The notes under the pieces: model-generated | What the model was told of the DNA's origin: nothing | Databases searched by the model: none | The model's input: only the letters and a program-made list of their open reading frames with translations | Shown here: positions 48,982 to 58,092 of the stretch, piece by piece | Position numbering within the stretch: the stretch's first letter is position 1 | How the letters are laid out: each line of letters starts with the position of its first letter | Made by a program: the position numbers and the translations under genes | DNA from: Conchocele bisecta | Taxonomy: Eukaryota > Mollusca > Bivalvia > Lucinida > Thyasiridae | NCBI GenBank assembly: GCA_029237695.1 | Contig: CM055271.1 | Coordinates: forward strand, 79,433,488-79,497,487 | Direction: 5' to 3' | Length of the DNA: 64,000 bases

Positions 48982-49959
48982 TTATTCGCGAACAAACCCT
49001 CGAGATGGCCCATCATCCAAATAGTAGAGCACGGGCTCATCGGGCTTGGTAATAGATCGATCTAGATGATATACATTGAGAGACCACACGGGATCAGTCG
49101 CACGGCGGCTGCCACCTTCGAGCTCTCCCGGTTGATAGAGGTACCGGACATCAATAACTGATGGAAGCCGTTGCTCCTCTAAACCAACGGGTCGCCCGCG
49201 CGAGACGGCAGAGGGCTCGCTCGTCACCCTTTTAAACTTGATAGCATCTACGGGCTTCTTACCTATCAATCTGGTCACCTCTCCGTTCAGTGCGGAGACC
49301 ACGGCGGGCAGTCTGGCCACCCACTCGGTCGATCGCGAATGAGGGTCTACAAGTTCTTTAGCGTATTGGTGTCCGAACAGTCTCTCAGCCAGGGTTCGAT
49401 TGAAGCGCTCCACTATCCCCTGGTCCCGGTGGATGTTGACGCGGCCGCGTCTGACAGAAACGTCGTGCTTAGACAATAGATGAGAGACCGCGCCCATGAA
49501 CTCGCGGCCGGGATCGACCTGGAGAAGATTCGGCCATTTGAGAGGACTCCTCTTATATATTCGGGAGAGAGCCTCGGCCACCTCCTTAGACTCTTTAGTG
49601 GCCAACGGCTCAGCCCCCTTATAACGACTCGCTACGTCAACGACTGTCAGCGCGTACTTGTACGTCTTACGACCGACGCGATCGTGAGGGAGAAACAGGA
49701 GATCCACTTGGTGAACTTGGTTCGGTACCGGCACGTCGAATTTCGGGCGCGGAATATTGTGAGGCGCGGGTAAATAGATCTGCCAGATGGCCTGATTCTT
49801 GAGCCATTCCTTGATAGCGTTTTCTGAAACCTTGGTCGCCGCCGCGAGGTTCTTGATGGCAGCGAGTCCCTTCCAGTAGCCGCGGGGGCTATAGTACATG
49901 TTCGCTAGCTTGCGCGTTAGGCGAACCGATAGTTTGGTATTAAGTTTGCGCGTGTTCAT
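48982..49959 (-). CDS. INT: Retroviral-type (rve) integrase of the Polinton
   Basis: A 325-residue open frame. It would insert the element into host DNA after cutting its 3' ends. Residues ~1-65 form a helical N-terminal part (YYSPRGYWKGLAAI...), which lacks an obvious HHCC finger. The catalytic core has Asp in HQVDLLFLP, Asp in LLQVDPGREFMG and Glu in RDQGIVERFNRTLAERLFG, the DDE triad in correct order and spacing. The C-terminal end (VLYYLDDGPSRGFVRE) matches the usual Polinton integrase tail. It is convergent with the polymerase gene; its start overlaps the end of the next leftward frame by 20 bp. No lesion is seen, so it could act on terminal repeats in trans. Confidence 0.95.
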   Translation of the reverse strand: MNTRKLNTKLSVRLTRKLANMYYSPRGYWKGLAAIKNLAAATKVSENAIKEWLKNQAIWQIYLPAPHNIPRPKFDVPVPNQVHQVDLLFLPHDRVGRKTYKYALTVVDVASRYKGAEPLATKESKEVAEALSRIYKRSPLKWPNLLQVDPGREFMGAVSHLLSKHDVSVRRGRVNIHRDQGIVERFNRTLAERLFGHQYAKELVDPHSRSTEWVARLPAVVSALNGEVTRLIGKKPVDAIKFKRVTSEPSAVSRGRPVGLEEQRLPSVIDVRYLYQPGELEGGSRRATDPVWSLNVYHLDRSITKPDEPVLYYLDDGPSRGFVRE

Positions 49960-50287
49960 CGTATGCGATGTATTCTAATATATCGGACAATCTCCAACAT
50001 GCCCTCGCCAGATCGTCCGGTAACTGCGTCGATAATAATAAACCTTTGTTGGAAGTACAATCGCGATTGGGGGTTAAGTTCTGAAGGAACTTGGGAAAAT
50101 CTAATCCCCCAGGATTGGTGGAGGAATCTAACATCCGCTTTGCGAAAAGGGTGGCCGCTTTTTCGTCTCCGCCACGTCTCGAGAGAATCTCGGGCCAGAC
50201 GAATCATACCCTTTGCACCAACCATGCGGTGTTTAGGGCAGTGTAGCCTACATCAATCATAGCAAAATAAAGTTCGTCAACTGACAT
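49940..50287 (-). pseudogene. Small Polinton protein, interrupted by an in-frame TGA
   Basis: A 116-codon frame starting MSVDELYFAMIDVGY and ending YDEHAQT, with one TGA about 28 codons in. The later part reads RMLDSSTNPGGLDFPKFLQN and LPDDLARACWRLSDILEYIA. I do not recognise a domain. Its end overlaps the integrase start, as expected for closely packed leftward genes, and a competing frame at 49956-50225 is open but looks less protein-like. It could be a real gene with a single stop mutation, or two chance frames. Confidence 0.45.
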
Positions 50288-50335
50288 CGTTCTATACATA
50301 TATATTTATAAAAAAAGTTATTTAAAATAATTAAT

Positions 50336-50767
50336 TTAAAATCTCGATCGAATATAGTAGCCGACGAGCCCCACCACACCCATTCCCACGACGATGAACG
50401 CGATCTCGCGGTCTTTTTGGGGCTCTGACGGTACATAGAAATCTGAAAGTTGGGGCTCACGATCCAGCGGCGCGAGACTTTTGTGCGGATATGCCAGCGC
50501 GTACTCGCGGTTGGCTTCTTCAACGTTCTGAAAAGTTTGTGCTGCGTGATTTTCGCGGCGAAGCTCTTCGTTGACCCAGTCCAGATGGGCGGTTCGTTTT
50601 TTCGACCACGCTTCCTTTGCGCTATTGAGTTGTTCTACAGCTAAATCGTGACGCTTGCGCTCCTCATCCACGTCCGATTTTCCTATTTTAGAGAATATAA
50701 AGTTGCTACCGCTGAACGCCAATGCGTTTACGAGCGCACCACCTATCATTATTCCGATCGAAGCCAT
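50336..50767 (-). CDS. Polinton 143-aa membrane protein with coiled coil
   Basis: An intact frame. An N-terminal hydrophobic helix (IGIMIGGALVNALAF), a charged helical middle (residues ~30-85, EERKRHDLAVEQLNSAKEAW), a Pro-rich linker and a second hydrophobic helix near the end (EIAFIVVGMGVVGLVGYYI). It lies one base from the next leftward gene, which suggests co-transcription. I believe similar two-helix proteins occur in animal Polintons, but I cannot name the family. A virion membrane or assembly role is only a guess. Confidence 0.7.
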   Translation of the reverse strand: MASIGIMIGGALVNALAFSGSNFIFSKIGKSDVDEERKRHDLAVEQLNSAKEAWSKKRTAHLDWVNEELRRENHAAQTFQNVEEANREYALAYPHKSLAPLDREPQLSDFYVPSEPQKDREIAFIVVGMGVVGLVGYYIRSRF

Positions 50768-51001
50768 TTATTTCCATATATTAACTGGTAGAATTCCAGC
50801 TTTAACTAGATAATCTCGGGTCCAAACTGCGGCCGCTACATCTAAGGTCGCGAGCCCTACGTCTCTCACAGTAAAGTCCAGTTTGGGAGCGGATCCTCCT
50901 AGGGCCATCTTTGATAGTCGAGCATACCCGATACTGAAACCCGATATCACCACGGCGTGATAAAGCGCATTCACTAACATTTTACCATCTTGTTCAGCCA
51001 T
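50768..51001 (-). CDS. Polinton 77-aa small conserved protein
   Basis: It starts MAEQDGKMLVNALYHAVVIS and ends LVKAGILPVNIWK. It has two weakly hydrophobic helices (residues ~8-25 and ~48-62). The ATG at 51001 is preferred over the longer frame upstream, whose extra residues are Cys/Trp-rich and overlap the neighbouring gene. It abuts the 143-aa gene without a gap. Function unknown; recalled as a recurring small gene of animal Polintons. Confidence 0.7.
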   Translation of the reverse strand: MAEQDGKMLVNALYHAVVISGFSIGYARLSKMALGGSAPKLDFTVRDVGLATLDVAAAVWTRDYLVKAGILPVNIWK

Positions 51002-51126
51002 TATAATTATTGCATATAAAAGGGGTCGCGATAAATGTTTAAATGGGGCGCATCCAATCGCGATTGGTGTTTCGTAACTTTCTTCTGAACACTGGCTGTT
51101 TGTTTTTTCGATAATATGGGGTATTT

Positions 51127-51546
51127 TCACACGCACAGGGCACCAACAACTGCCAGACCACCACCAACAGCCCAACTCCAATTCACGAATTTGGGTTCAA
51201 TCGGATTCGCCCAACTCCAACGGCAGTTGGTATTGGGTGACAAATTCTTTGAATTTGGGTGTGCTTCCAATTCATGAATTGGGGTTGGGGGTAAACTCAA
51301 CTCTGTCTTCAGATGTTTTGCTGTCTCCGTCCCCGATTGCAACGACTGTTTAGCCTCTCGAAGCTCGGCGAGTATTTTATCTTGTTTAACTTTTCGGGTG
51401 GCAGCCGCCGCCCGCCCAGCTGCCTGTCTTTTGGGATTTTTTATATGCGGTATGTCATCCAGTGGCGGAGTAACACTCGGGTTCGATTGGGTTGGAGCAA
51501 TCGGGTTCAACTCCGTCACTCTCGCGGGTGTGTCTTGTGACATCAT
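51127..51546 (-). CDS. Polinton 139-aa protein with C-terminal membrane anchor
   Basis: An intact frame. The N-terminus is Pro/Thr/Ser-rich (residues 1-35), then a basic helical segment (RAAAATRKVKQDKILAELRE), a low-complexity linker built from repeated CCAAT/ATTGG sequence, and a C-terminal hydrophobic anchor (WAVGGGLAVVGALCV). The linker DNA (51170-51290) contains several copies of a short palindromic repeat also seen at 51050 and 56000. Function unknown. Confidence 0.6.
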   Translation of the reverse strand: MMSQDTPARVTELNPIAPTQSNPSVTPPLDDIPHIKNPKRQAAGRAAAATRKVKQDKILAELREAKQSLQSGTETAKHLKTELSLPPTPIHELEAHPNSKNLSPNTNCRWSWANPIEPKFVNWSWAVGGGLAVVGALCV

Positions 51547-51914
51547 TTATGATATTAATATTAGGGCTTATAGTTCGTGGGCATATATGTCCAAATTGAC
51601 AGTGTTTACCAGTGGTCAACGCGGTTGTCAGCGGAGCTAAGTACATTCCAAACTTGTGATAAATTGAGCAGCAGGCTGTTCTAAGAGTGTGTCCTATAAA
51701 AGGGTCAGTCTCTAGATCGTGAATCAACCCCTCGGTGTTTGGTATAGGGAGAAGTATACTAACATATATATATGCACAGCCTTTGCATGTTAATAGCAAT
51801 ATAATATTATGTCATCACTTGTACATTTTACACAGTGTTAACATTGTGTTTTCATTGCTCTTCTCGAACCGTCAAAACATCTAAATACGGCGAGAAGCAC
51901 GTTGTGCTTAACTG
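51547..51914. other. Polinton intergenic segment
   Basis: No credible gene. Frames across it run antisense to nothing recognisable. It may hold the promoter of the 139-aa gene. Confidence 0.4.
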
Positions 51915-52320
51915 CTAATAAATTGAAAATATACAAATATATATACTAACGGCGGTAGCGTACAAATGAATAGCCGCCGATCCAAGAGTTTTTGTCATCT
52001 CCGCACCTAACCTAGATTCGTATCGCGCATACATTTTATCGATCTCCGCATCTGACATCTTATCCACCTGACAAACTGAGAGACGCCTACCGAGATAATG
52101 CTCCGATTGTCCCCCAGCAACCAGCGCAGCTAGCCGCTCTCGTCGCGCCGCATTTTCATTTTCATTCGGAGTCGTTGCACTCAACCCAATACCAACCGCC
52201 GTTGGAGTTGGAGTTGATTCCGATTGCTCTGTCGGTCTTCGGATCATTATCTTTCAGGATGTTGGCAGTCGGAGTTGAGGTTTCTTCCATTAGCTGATCG
52301 AGAAGTTCGTCGCAGTTCAT
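51915..52320 (-). pseudogene. Polinton small protein with KMSDAEIDKMYARYESRLG motif, 5' frame break
   Basis: The well-supported part is 51915-52247 (110 aa), with LSVCQVDKMSDAEID, MYARYESRLGAEMTKTLGSA and a hydrophobic C-terminus. Upstream, a different frame starts at the ATG at 52320 (MNCDELLDQLMEETSTPTAN), directly behind the AATTAATTTTAAGAAAA motif, and runs into the same Ser/Thr/Pro-rich region. This suggests one gene with a frameshift near 52250. Alternatively these are two overlapping small genes. Function unknown. Confidence 0.6.
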
Positions 52321-52337
52321 TTTTCTTAAAATTAATT
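52321..52337 (-). promoter_or_regulatory. AATTAATTTTAAGAAAA motif upstream of ATG 52320
   Basis: On the minus strand the motif ends one base before the start codon. The same 16-mer core occurs at 54630-54645 (+) before the coiled-coil/TM gene and at ~53227-53243 (-) near the ATPase start; looser versions are at 52541-52558 (-) and 58068-58092 (+). Position suggests a transcription start or early-translation signal. Confidence 0.5.
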
Positions 52338-52446
52338 TATCTATTCTAACAAGTCTCATCACTTTAACATATTGCCAAGCGCACCACCCGATACTTATGA
52401 TCACCATTATGCTCGCAACAAAGCTCGCAGCGGAGCACAAAATTGT

Positions 52447-52540
52447 TAACATTGTTAACCATTGTTCAGCATTTGTTCAACATTTGTTAAGCATTTGTTC
52501 AGCATTGTTCAGCATTGTTCAGCATTGTTCAGTAATTACT
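52447..52540. repeat. Short tandem repeats (CATTGTTCAG unit)
   Basis: A 10-12 bp unit (AGCATTTGTTCA / AGCATTGTTC) repeats about nine times between the 3' end of the ATPase gene and the next leftward gene. Confidence 0.8.
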
Positions 52541-52618
52541 AATTTTCTTAAATTAATTGTTAAGCATTTACTCGGCAATTACTAACGAGCGTTAAGTAAT
52601 TGCTAATTAATTATAAAA

Positions 52619-53315
52619 TTAATTGATAACTTCGTAAGCAGTTGGTTGATCAGTCTTTAGCAAAAGCTTGGCGTGCTTAGTTTCCGAAAACATCTGTCGA
52701 ACCTCCAGGCGCTCCTCGCGCGTTGGGATAACGTCATTCTCTCGAAGACAGTCATCAAATGAGTCTCGGTCCTTGCAGTGAAAGAGGGCTACCCATTTCG
52801 TTTGCTCGCGCAGATCCTTGAGGACGGCGTTGTACTTTTGAGTAGATATCCATACGCTTTGCCTAGCATGGCGGCCAGAAAATGCGAGCTCGGAGAGCAT
52901 GTCCTTCTTTTTGGTCATCGCCGCCTTGGCCGAGCAATCGTCAATCACGTATAGGGTGGGCTCACGCAACCACGCAACCACGCAACCAATCGTGAAGCCT
53001 ACCACCGGGGTCAATAACGTATACATCAGGGTCGGTCCATATCCACGGGCGCCGCTGATAAGTATCGTTGTGCCGCACAGTGGGACACAGGATCACAATA
53101 TGACGAAAGGCATCGCGGTAGGAGCCCTCGAGCAAGTTGAGGATGAAAACCGTTTTTCCACATCCTGTCTGCCCACATATTATGGCAGAGTGGGCATCTC
53201 CAATCGTGAATTGGTATTGATTGCTAATTTTCTTAAAATTAATTAACAAATCGTTAGATGATCTTTTTATTAATAAATCGTTAGATTTAGTAGAGTGCTG
53301 AGACGTATCGGCCAT
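52619..53315 (-). pseudogene. ATP: FtsK/HerA-type packaging ATPase of the Polinton (frameshifted)
   Basis: This would pump DNA into capsids. Walker A (GQTGCGKT) is encoded near 53150-53172. Walker B with the double Asp (TLYVIDDCS) is near 52930-52963, and is in a different frame. The break lies in three perfect copies of CACGCAAC at 52963-52986; 8 bp is not a multiple of three, so slippage there shifts the frame. After it, the C-terminal half is intact (SGRHARQSVWISTQKYNAVL, arginine region, end EVIN). The first ATG (53315, MADTSQ) precedes a short duplicated segment. An AATTAATTTTAAGAAAATT motif at ~53227-53245 hints that the original start lay just after it. Confidence 0.9.
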
Positions 53316-54581
53316 CTTCGATGTTGAGTTGTGCGTCTGCAATTATATATAAGTACACGTTCAATGGCCCGGCTCCGTCCGCCTCTTTGGTTATCTGGAT
53401 CGTCACACCTTCGCTAGCGTTCTCAACTTGGCGTCCGTTGCCGTGTATTTGGTCGTCGTCGCTGGCTCGCATGTCTAGCCATAACGCGTATTTGGTATTC
53501 AGGAACTCCGCGAGGGAGACGGCCGAGAGATGCAGGTCTTTGGCAACTGCTGCAACCTCAGGAGAGCGCTTAGAGCCGGCAGCAAACTGCTTTCTTACTT
53601 CGTCCCACTGCTGGTGCGCGCGAAGACCCGCGCTGTAGAGTTGATTGGGAACTCCCTCGATCGTCACCTCTACCTTCGTGATTTTGGGGTTATAGAATTT
53701 GTCTGTTTTTCTAACACCGAACGCGAACCGAGCATCCTCGAACAACATCAGTATACCTTCATCGAGCGGGCGGGTACGTTGACATTAATATTCCACAATG
53801 TGTCGCCTTTGTCTTTCGTCATCTTGCGATGGCGAAGAACTCGGTCGTAAAGTATGGCAACTCGCCCTGCGTACTGGGTTCTGATCAATCGCGCGAGTTC
53901 GGGCATTGTGACCATGTCGTACTCCAGCGAAACATTGTCGATCGTATACGTCGATAACATGTCGCTGGCTATGAGAACTCGGCCGTAGTCGTTGAACGTT
54001 AGTTCGTATTCGAGGCGGTCAGCCAAAGCGCTCTGATAGTAGGGCATGTGACTCTCCAGCAACTCAAAGTCGAGCGGGATGTAGAAGCGGTTGCCGTAAG
54101 CGCCCGCGACCGCGTTGTCGCTCGCGTTGTTATCTACCTTGTTACCAGCCCCGATTCTAAGTTTGGTTACGTTCTTATTTTTGCTGGTGTCAATACCCTG
54201 ATAGACAGCGTTTTCGCGCTCTTCCGCCGTCATCCATAGGTCCTGATAACAATGGTAGACGTCGCTGTCATCGATCGACATCACCTCATTACCAGAAATC
54301 TTTATCATGGTCTTCTTGACTATGGCGCGACCCAGGTTCTGAACGATGGTTCGGTTGTCGTCTGTCGACGTCGGCGAAATAGTGAAAGCGAGGCGAACAG
54401 TCCCCGGCACAATGACGTCGTTAGCTCCGAGGTTGGGGAAGCGGACCAAGAGCTGCTGGTTCTGGTCGATCGTCGATGGGTTGTTCGTAATAACGACACT
54501 CTGTCTCACGCCTTTTGCCCCGAGGGGCTCACGCAGTCTGCGGTATGGATTGAGTTTGCGACCGTATTGACTCGAAGACAT
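53287..54581 (-). pseudogene. MCP: Candidate double jelly-roll major capsid protein of the Polinton (frameshifted)
   Basis: Two adjacent leftward frames together give ~430 residues. The first, 54581-53748, starts MSSSQYGRKLNPYRRLREPLG and contains VRFPNLGANDVIVPGTVRLAF and a beta-rich core with GNRFYIPLDFELLESHMPYY. It ends WNINVNVPARSMK, where the frame breaks at ~53750. The second, 53748-53287, continues with FYNPKITKVEVTIEGVPNQL. Continuity of these segments is expected from other Polintons, so one lost base explains the break. The assignment rests on position beside the ATPase, length and beta-rich pattern; Polinton capsid genes of this kind are known. The 3' end overlaps the ATPase start. 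Confidence 0.75.
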
Positions 54582-54629
54582 AATTTAGTGAATCTATATT
54601 AAACCCGTATGGTTTTGTCTTTAATACAT

Positions 54630-54645
54630 AATTAATTTTAAGAAA
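54630..54645 (+). promoter_or_regulatory. AATTAATTTTAAGAAA motif upstream of ATG 54652
   Basis: It lies 6 bases before the start codon of the coiled-coil/TM gene, in the same relative orientation as the copy before 52320. Confidence 0.5.
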
Positions 54646-54651
54646 GTTAAT

Positions 54652-55927
54652 ATGGCTGATTACGATATTGACATGGATGAAATCGGCAGAGACGATTACG
54701 TCGATGCGGATGATGATGACATAGATGATTATAATGACGAAACGCCCTTGATACAGCCTCCAGTTCCAATCCAATCGGGGGAATTAGGTGGCGCTACTAC
54801 TAGTCAAAGTCGGGAATTACTCGAGGGAGCTGTAAACGACTACTACAACAGTTTGGCAGAAAAAGGTCTGGTCTGGTCAAATTTGATCTGAACGGTAGAT
54901 TGCGACTAAAAGCATCATCAAATCTCCCAATAGTCAACACGAGGACCGGTAAACCCCTAGCCCTGAGCACCATTGCCGGAAACCCGGGCAGTGGCCAACT
55001 CGTAAGGAGCGAACTAGGATTCGTAGATTGGAAGAAGAATAAGAAGATTGCTTTGAGGGCCGCAGCTATAAGGACCATTAACAGCCTAGAAGCTAAGGCG
55101 GCCTCCTCGATAGAAACTATCGAGCTCAGCGATCTCAGCGAGGTCCCTCAAGTGGCCACCGACGTTATTAACGCGGTGGTGAACCACGTTTCAGCGAAAA
55201 CGAAATACTCAACCTCGAACAAGGGTCTAACGATGACCCACCGTTACCTCTTCGCGAACTCCGGGGACTCGATAAGGCTATGCAAACGGTCCGGGGCGAA
55301 CTGGTCCGTAACCTCGCCAAACTCTCGTCGCTGGATGAACATATCGCGCTAGAAGAAAGAAAACTGGAGGAAGCTGGTGACGATAGAGAATCTACCGAGC
55401 GGATCACCGAACGCATGCGGTCGTTGCGGGATCAAAGAGAAGCTCGCTTGGAGGCTGCATCTACTAACCGTGAGACACTCCGCACCAAAATAAGTCGGAT
55501 CCGCGAAACAATCTCGAGGGTCCTGAACGAGGAGACGACACTCGGTGAGCGTCTTCGCACTCTGTTCAGAGAACAGGGCATCACGATAGCAAGCATCCTC
55601 GTTGCTATCAGCATGACTATATCGACCATAGTTCTAGCTTTCACTGGTGGTGCGGCGCCACCACCCGCGCCAGCACCCACACTACCACCGCCCGCGCCAT
55701 CCGGTGGAGCTAAGGAGTGGGTAAAAAAACAACTAAAAGCCCTCGCCAGTCTCCTGGCTAAATTAGCCGAAAAGGCGGCTGCCGCACTACCTGGACTGAT
55801 TGGAAGTATCGTTTTCTTACTTGCTATCTATTTATCAAAAACGGCCGGATGGCTAGCCAAAAATACTTGGGCTTTAATAGTGGCAATTCGCCGGTCTCCT
55901 ACTATTCATTCGCCAGAGAGTTCCTAA
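54652..55927 (+). pseudogene. Polinton coiled-coil and transmembrane protein (two frameshifts)
   Basis: An acidic N-terminus (MADYDIDMDEIGRDDYVDAD), then NTRTGKPLALSTIAGNPGSG and ELGFVDWKK in a second frame (from ~54870), then from ~55195 a third frame with TVRGELVRNLAKLSSLDEHI. That frame continues as a long coiled coil, a hydrophobic helix (ITIASILVAISMTISTIVLA), an Ala/Pro-rich linker, KEWVKKQLKALASLLAKLAE, and a final hydrophobic segment. This architecture is recurrent in animal Polintons; Kapitonov and Jurka described coiled-coil proteins of this kind. A virion or membrane role is inferred. The frame order 1-0-2 shows two indels. Confidence 0.8.
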
Positions 55928-57345
55928 AACCAAAGCGTAAATAATCCGATCGCCACGAGGGCGACGACGAGCCCTAATTTCTCCTCCTCGTGTGTTGTGC
56001 TTCCAATCTCGATTGGTGTTTCAACATTGTTGATGGAACTCGATGGTGCATCCAATTTACGAATTGGGGGTACTGGGTTCGATTGTGTTGAGGGAGGTGT
56101 ATCCATTTTGTGTTTTGGGGGTTTTATGAAATATTTTTCAAATTTATTTGAATTTACAACTCCGCGCCCGATCATCTTGGGTGGGAGCTTGATGATACCC
56201 GTGTTCACGTTCCCGTTGCGGCCGATTTTTTGATTGGTGGTTGCGACTACGATCTGATTATTGTAACCATCAACCGGGTCGTCTCGTAGTATCATATTGC
56301 TCGGCGCCATATAAAGACCTATTCCAAATACATAGTCTACCGGGGTGCGGGCAGTCTGCAAAACGTCTTGATAATTCTGGATCGCCTTCTCCAGATCCAC
56401 CCTAGCTGAGATGGCGTCCTCTACAAGTGCCAAGAATTGTTTTTGTGCATCAAACGCTGTTCCCGTGCCCAGTATAGAACTGCGAGTTTGCTTCTGTGCG
56501 CCGAGGATGGCCCAGACGTACGTGCTAATAGATTCGTTGACGCGAGTAACCCCGGCCTGCGTGAACCCTAGACCCTTATCTAACATAAATGTGGTCCACG
56601 CGTTCTGAACCTCAGCAGCCTGCTGTATGTAATCGACGTGAGCCCGTTTCTGAGGTAACATTTTACAAGAACACACGCCACAGTTCCGACCTCCAGACAC
56701 TTCTGGCCCGAAAGTCATAGTCGCGGGGTCAAAATTCCCGGCGTTCCGACTGATGATGTGGTCACCGGAGTAATCGTGTCTAAGATCAGTCTGCGTCCAA
56801 TTCCCGGACTGGCCCCGAATTAGAACGTCCCCGAGGCCGGTGGTGGTAGAAAATGCTTTCTGCCTCCAGTCCGCGTCTTTTGAAACGTTAAATTCGTTAC
56901 ACAGTCTTTCAAACGCCATACGGTCGTAAGCGTTGGAAATGGGATCCCAGGCGTCGTCTTGAGGTAGAGAAATACCTAGTTCTTTGAGAATCCTCCTAAT
57001 AGTATAATACGTGTGAAAGTTGTAGACACTTCGGAGCATGATATTCTTAGATGTTAGATGGTCTTTATGTGAAACTCCACACCCGGCTGTTGCGCACCAT
57101 ACAGCGAAATTTAGCTGGTTCTGCCAAAACTGCATCGGTGTGGCTTTCCACCCGTTTACCGCCTCCATCGTAGTAATCTTGGGCAGCCTATATTTCTCAA
57201 ACGTGTTAGGGAAATTGGTGGCAAAGCCACTGTCTGGTCTAACCGTTACGGTTGGGTGTACAAGGTTAACAACGTCTTTTTGCGTGTATTTACCACCCAC
57301 CGCGTACTTTGCATTAGAGTTAAAGCTAAATGCTTTTGTATCCAT
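55924..57345 (-). CDS. Polinton conserved 473-aa structural-type protein with C-terminal anchor
   Basis: A complete frame. The N-terminal half (FATNFPNTFEKYRLPKITTM, VNGWKATPMQFWQNQLNFAV, CATAGCGVSHKDHL) is the most conserved part that I recall from Polintons of other animals. A Cys cluster (CGVCSCKM) follows near residue 225, and a helical part around 280-330. The C-terminal ~100 residues are low-complexity (PPSTQSNPVPPIRKLDAPSS) and end in a hydrophobic anchor (LGLVVALVAIGLFTLWF). The gene starts 14 bp from the divergent minor capsid gene. No lesion. Function is not established; a virion protein is plausible from neighbours. Confidence 0.75.
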   Translation of the reverse strand: MDTKAFSFNSNAKYAVGGKYTQKDVVNLVHPTVTVRPDSGFATNFPNTFEKYRLPKITTMEAVNGWKATPMQFWQNQLNFAVWCATAGCGVSHKDHLTSKNIMLRSVYNFHTYYTIRRILKELGISLPQDDAWDPISNAYDRMAFERLCNEFNVSKDADWRQKAFSTTTGLGDVLIRGQSGNWTQTDLRHDYSGDHIISRNAGNFDPATMTFGPEVSGGRNCGVCSCKMLPQKRAHVDYIQQAAEVQNAWTTFMLDKGLGFTQAGVTRVNESISTYVWAILGAQKQTRSSILGTGTAFDAQKQFLALVEDAISARVDLEKAIQNYQDVLQTARTPVDYVFGIGLYMAPSNMILRDDPVDGYNNQIVVATTNQKIGRNGNVNTGIIKLPPKMIGRGVVNSNKFEKYFIKPPKHKMDTPPSTQSNPVPPIRKLDAPSSSINNVETPIEIGSTTHEEEKLGLVVALVAIGLFTLWF

Positions 57346-57359
57346 TGAAAGATATTATT
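57346..57359. promoter_or_regulatory. 14-bp divergent start region
   Basis: Only AAAGATATTATT-like AT-rich sequence separates the ATG of the leftward 473-aa gene (57345) from the ATG of the rightward minor capsid gene (57360). Promoters must overlap the opposite gene or act as initiator-type elements. Confidence 0.45.
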
Positions 57360-58046
57360 ATGTTTGCTACTATCACTAATGTTCAAAAAGAGAGTTGTGA
57401 ACTTCAAAAATCAATCGACAACTGCTGCGGACAACGCCGGGTAGGCCTCAGATCAATCACGTTCACGGTTGGGTGGCAGAATGTGGGGAAGAGCGAAGGG
57501 TTTTACTATGTGAAGGATGGACAACAATTAGGTGTAAAGCTGCCTCACGGACTGTGGGGAATAAGACAGCTCAAAGATTTTGTCAACTCAGAGCTTGACG
57601 GTATAATCAACCTCACAGTATCGAATGCTACCGGGCTCGCAACAATGACCATCAGCAGTGATAATAAGGTAGTGGTCTCCCCGGGGTTGGGTATTCAACT
57701 CGGTTTTAGAGAGACATACTCCTCAAACAAAGGAGTGTTTACCCCGGGTGAGTACGTCGGTGATAACCCGGTGGACTTCGCCTTCACGAAAACTCTCAGG
57801 GTGCACCTGGATCGGGTGAACACATCGTACAACACGGTAGACGGAGCTCACAGCACATTACTGAAAACCGTGCCCGCCAGCGACTGTTTCTATGGCGAGA
57901 CTGTGACCTTAGACTTCCCACACCCCGAGATGAAAGTTTTGGAATCGGGACATATCCACGAATTTACGGTCTCTATTCTCGATGATCAAGCGAGAAAGTT
58001 GAATAACTATTACCCGATTTCGGTAGTTCTCGAAATTTCCAATTGA
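57360..58046 (+). CDS. Candidate minor capsid (penton) protein, single jelly roll
   Basis: An intact 228-residue frame starting MFATITNVQKESCELQ; the ATG at 57360 is chosen because the upstream extension overlaps the neighbour. The pattern is beta-rich: SITFTVGWQNV, FYYVKDGQQLGVKLPHGLWG, LATMTISSDNKVVVSPGL. It closes with FTVSILDDQARKLNNY and YPISVVLEI, an ending I associate with Polinton minor capsid proteins. In related viruses such proteins form the five-fold vertices. The assignment is by pattern and neighbourhood and could be tested by structure prediction. Confidence 0.65.
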   Translation: MFATITNVQKESCELQKSIDNCCGQRRVGLRSITFTVGWQNVGKSEGFYYVKDGQQLGVKLPHGLWGIRQLKDFVNSELDGIINLTVSNATGLATMTISSDNKVVVSPGLGIQLGFRETYSSNKGVFTPGEYVGDNPVDFAFTKTLRVHLDRVNTSYNTVDGAHSTLLKTVPASDCFYGETVTLDFPHPEMKVLESGHIHEFTVSILDDQARKLNNYYPISVVLEISN

Positions 58047-58092
58047 GTATAGGTGCCCAATATTATAATTAATAATTTTGAAAAAATTAAGA

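Noticed and set aside
51455..51799. 114-codon minus-strand frame upstream of the 139-aa gene
   Set aside because: It overlaps the better supported 139-aa gene in another frame and has no recognisable features.
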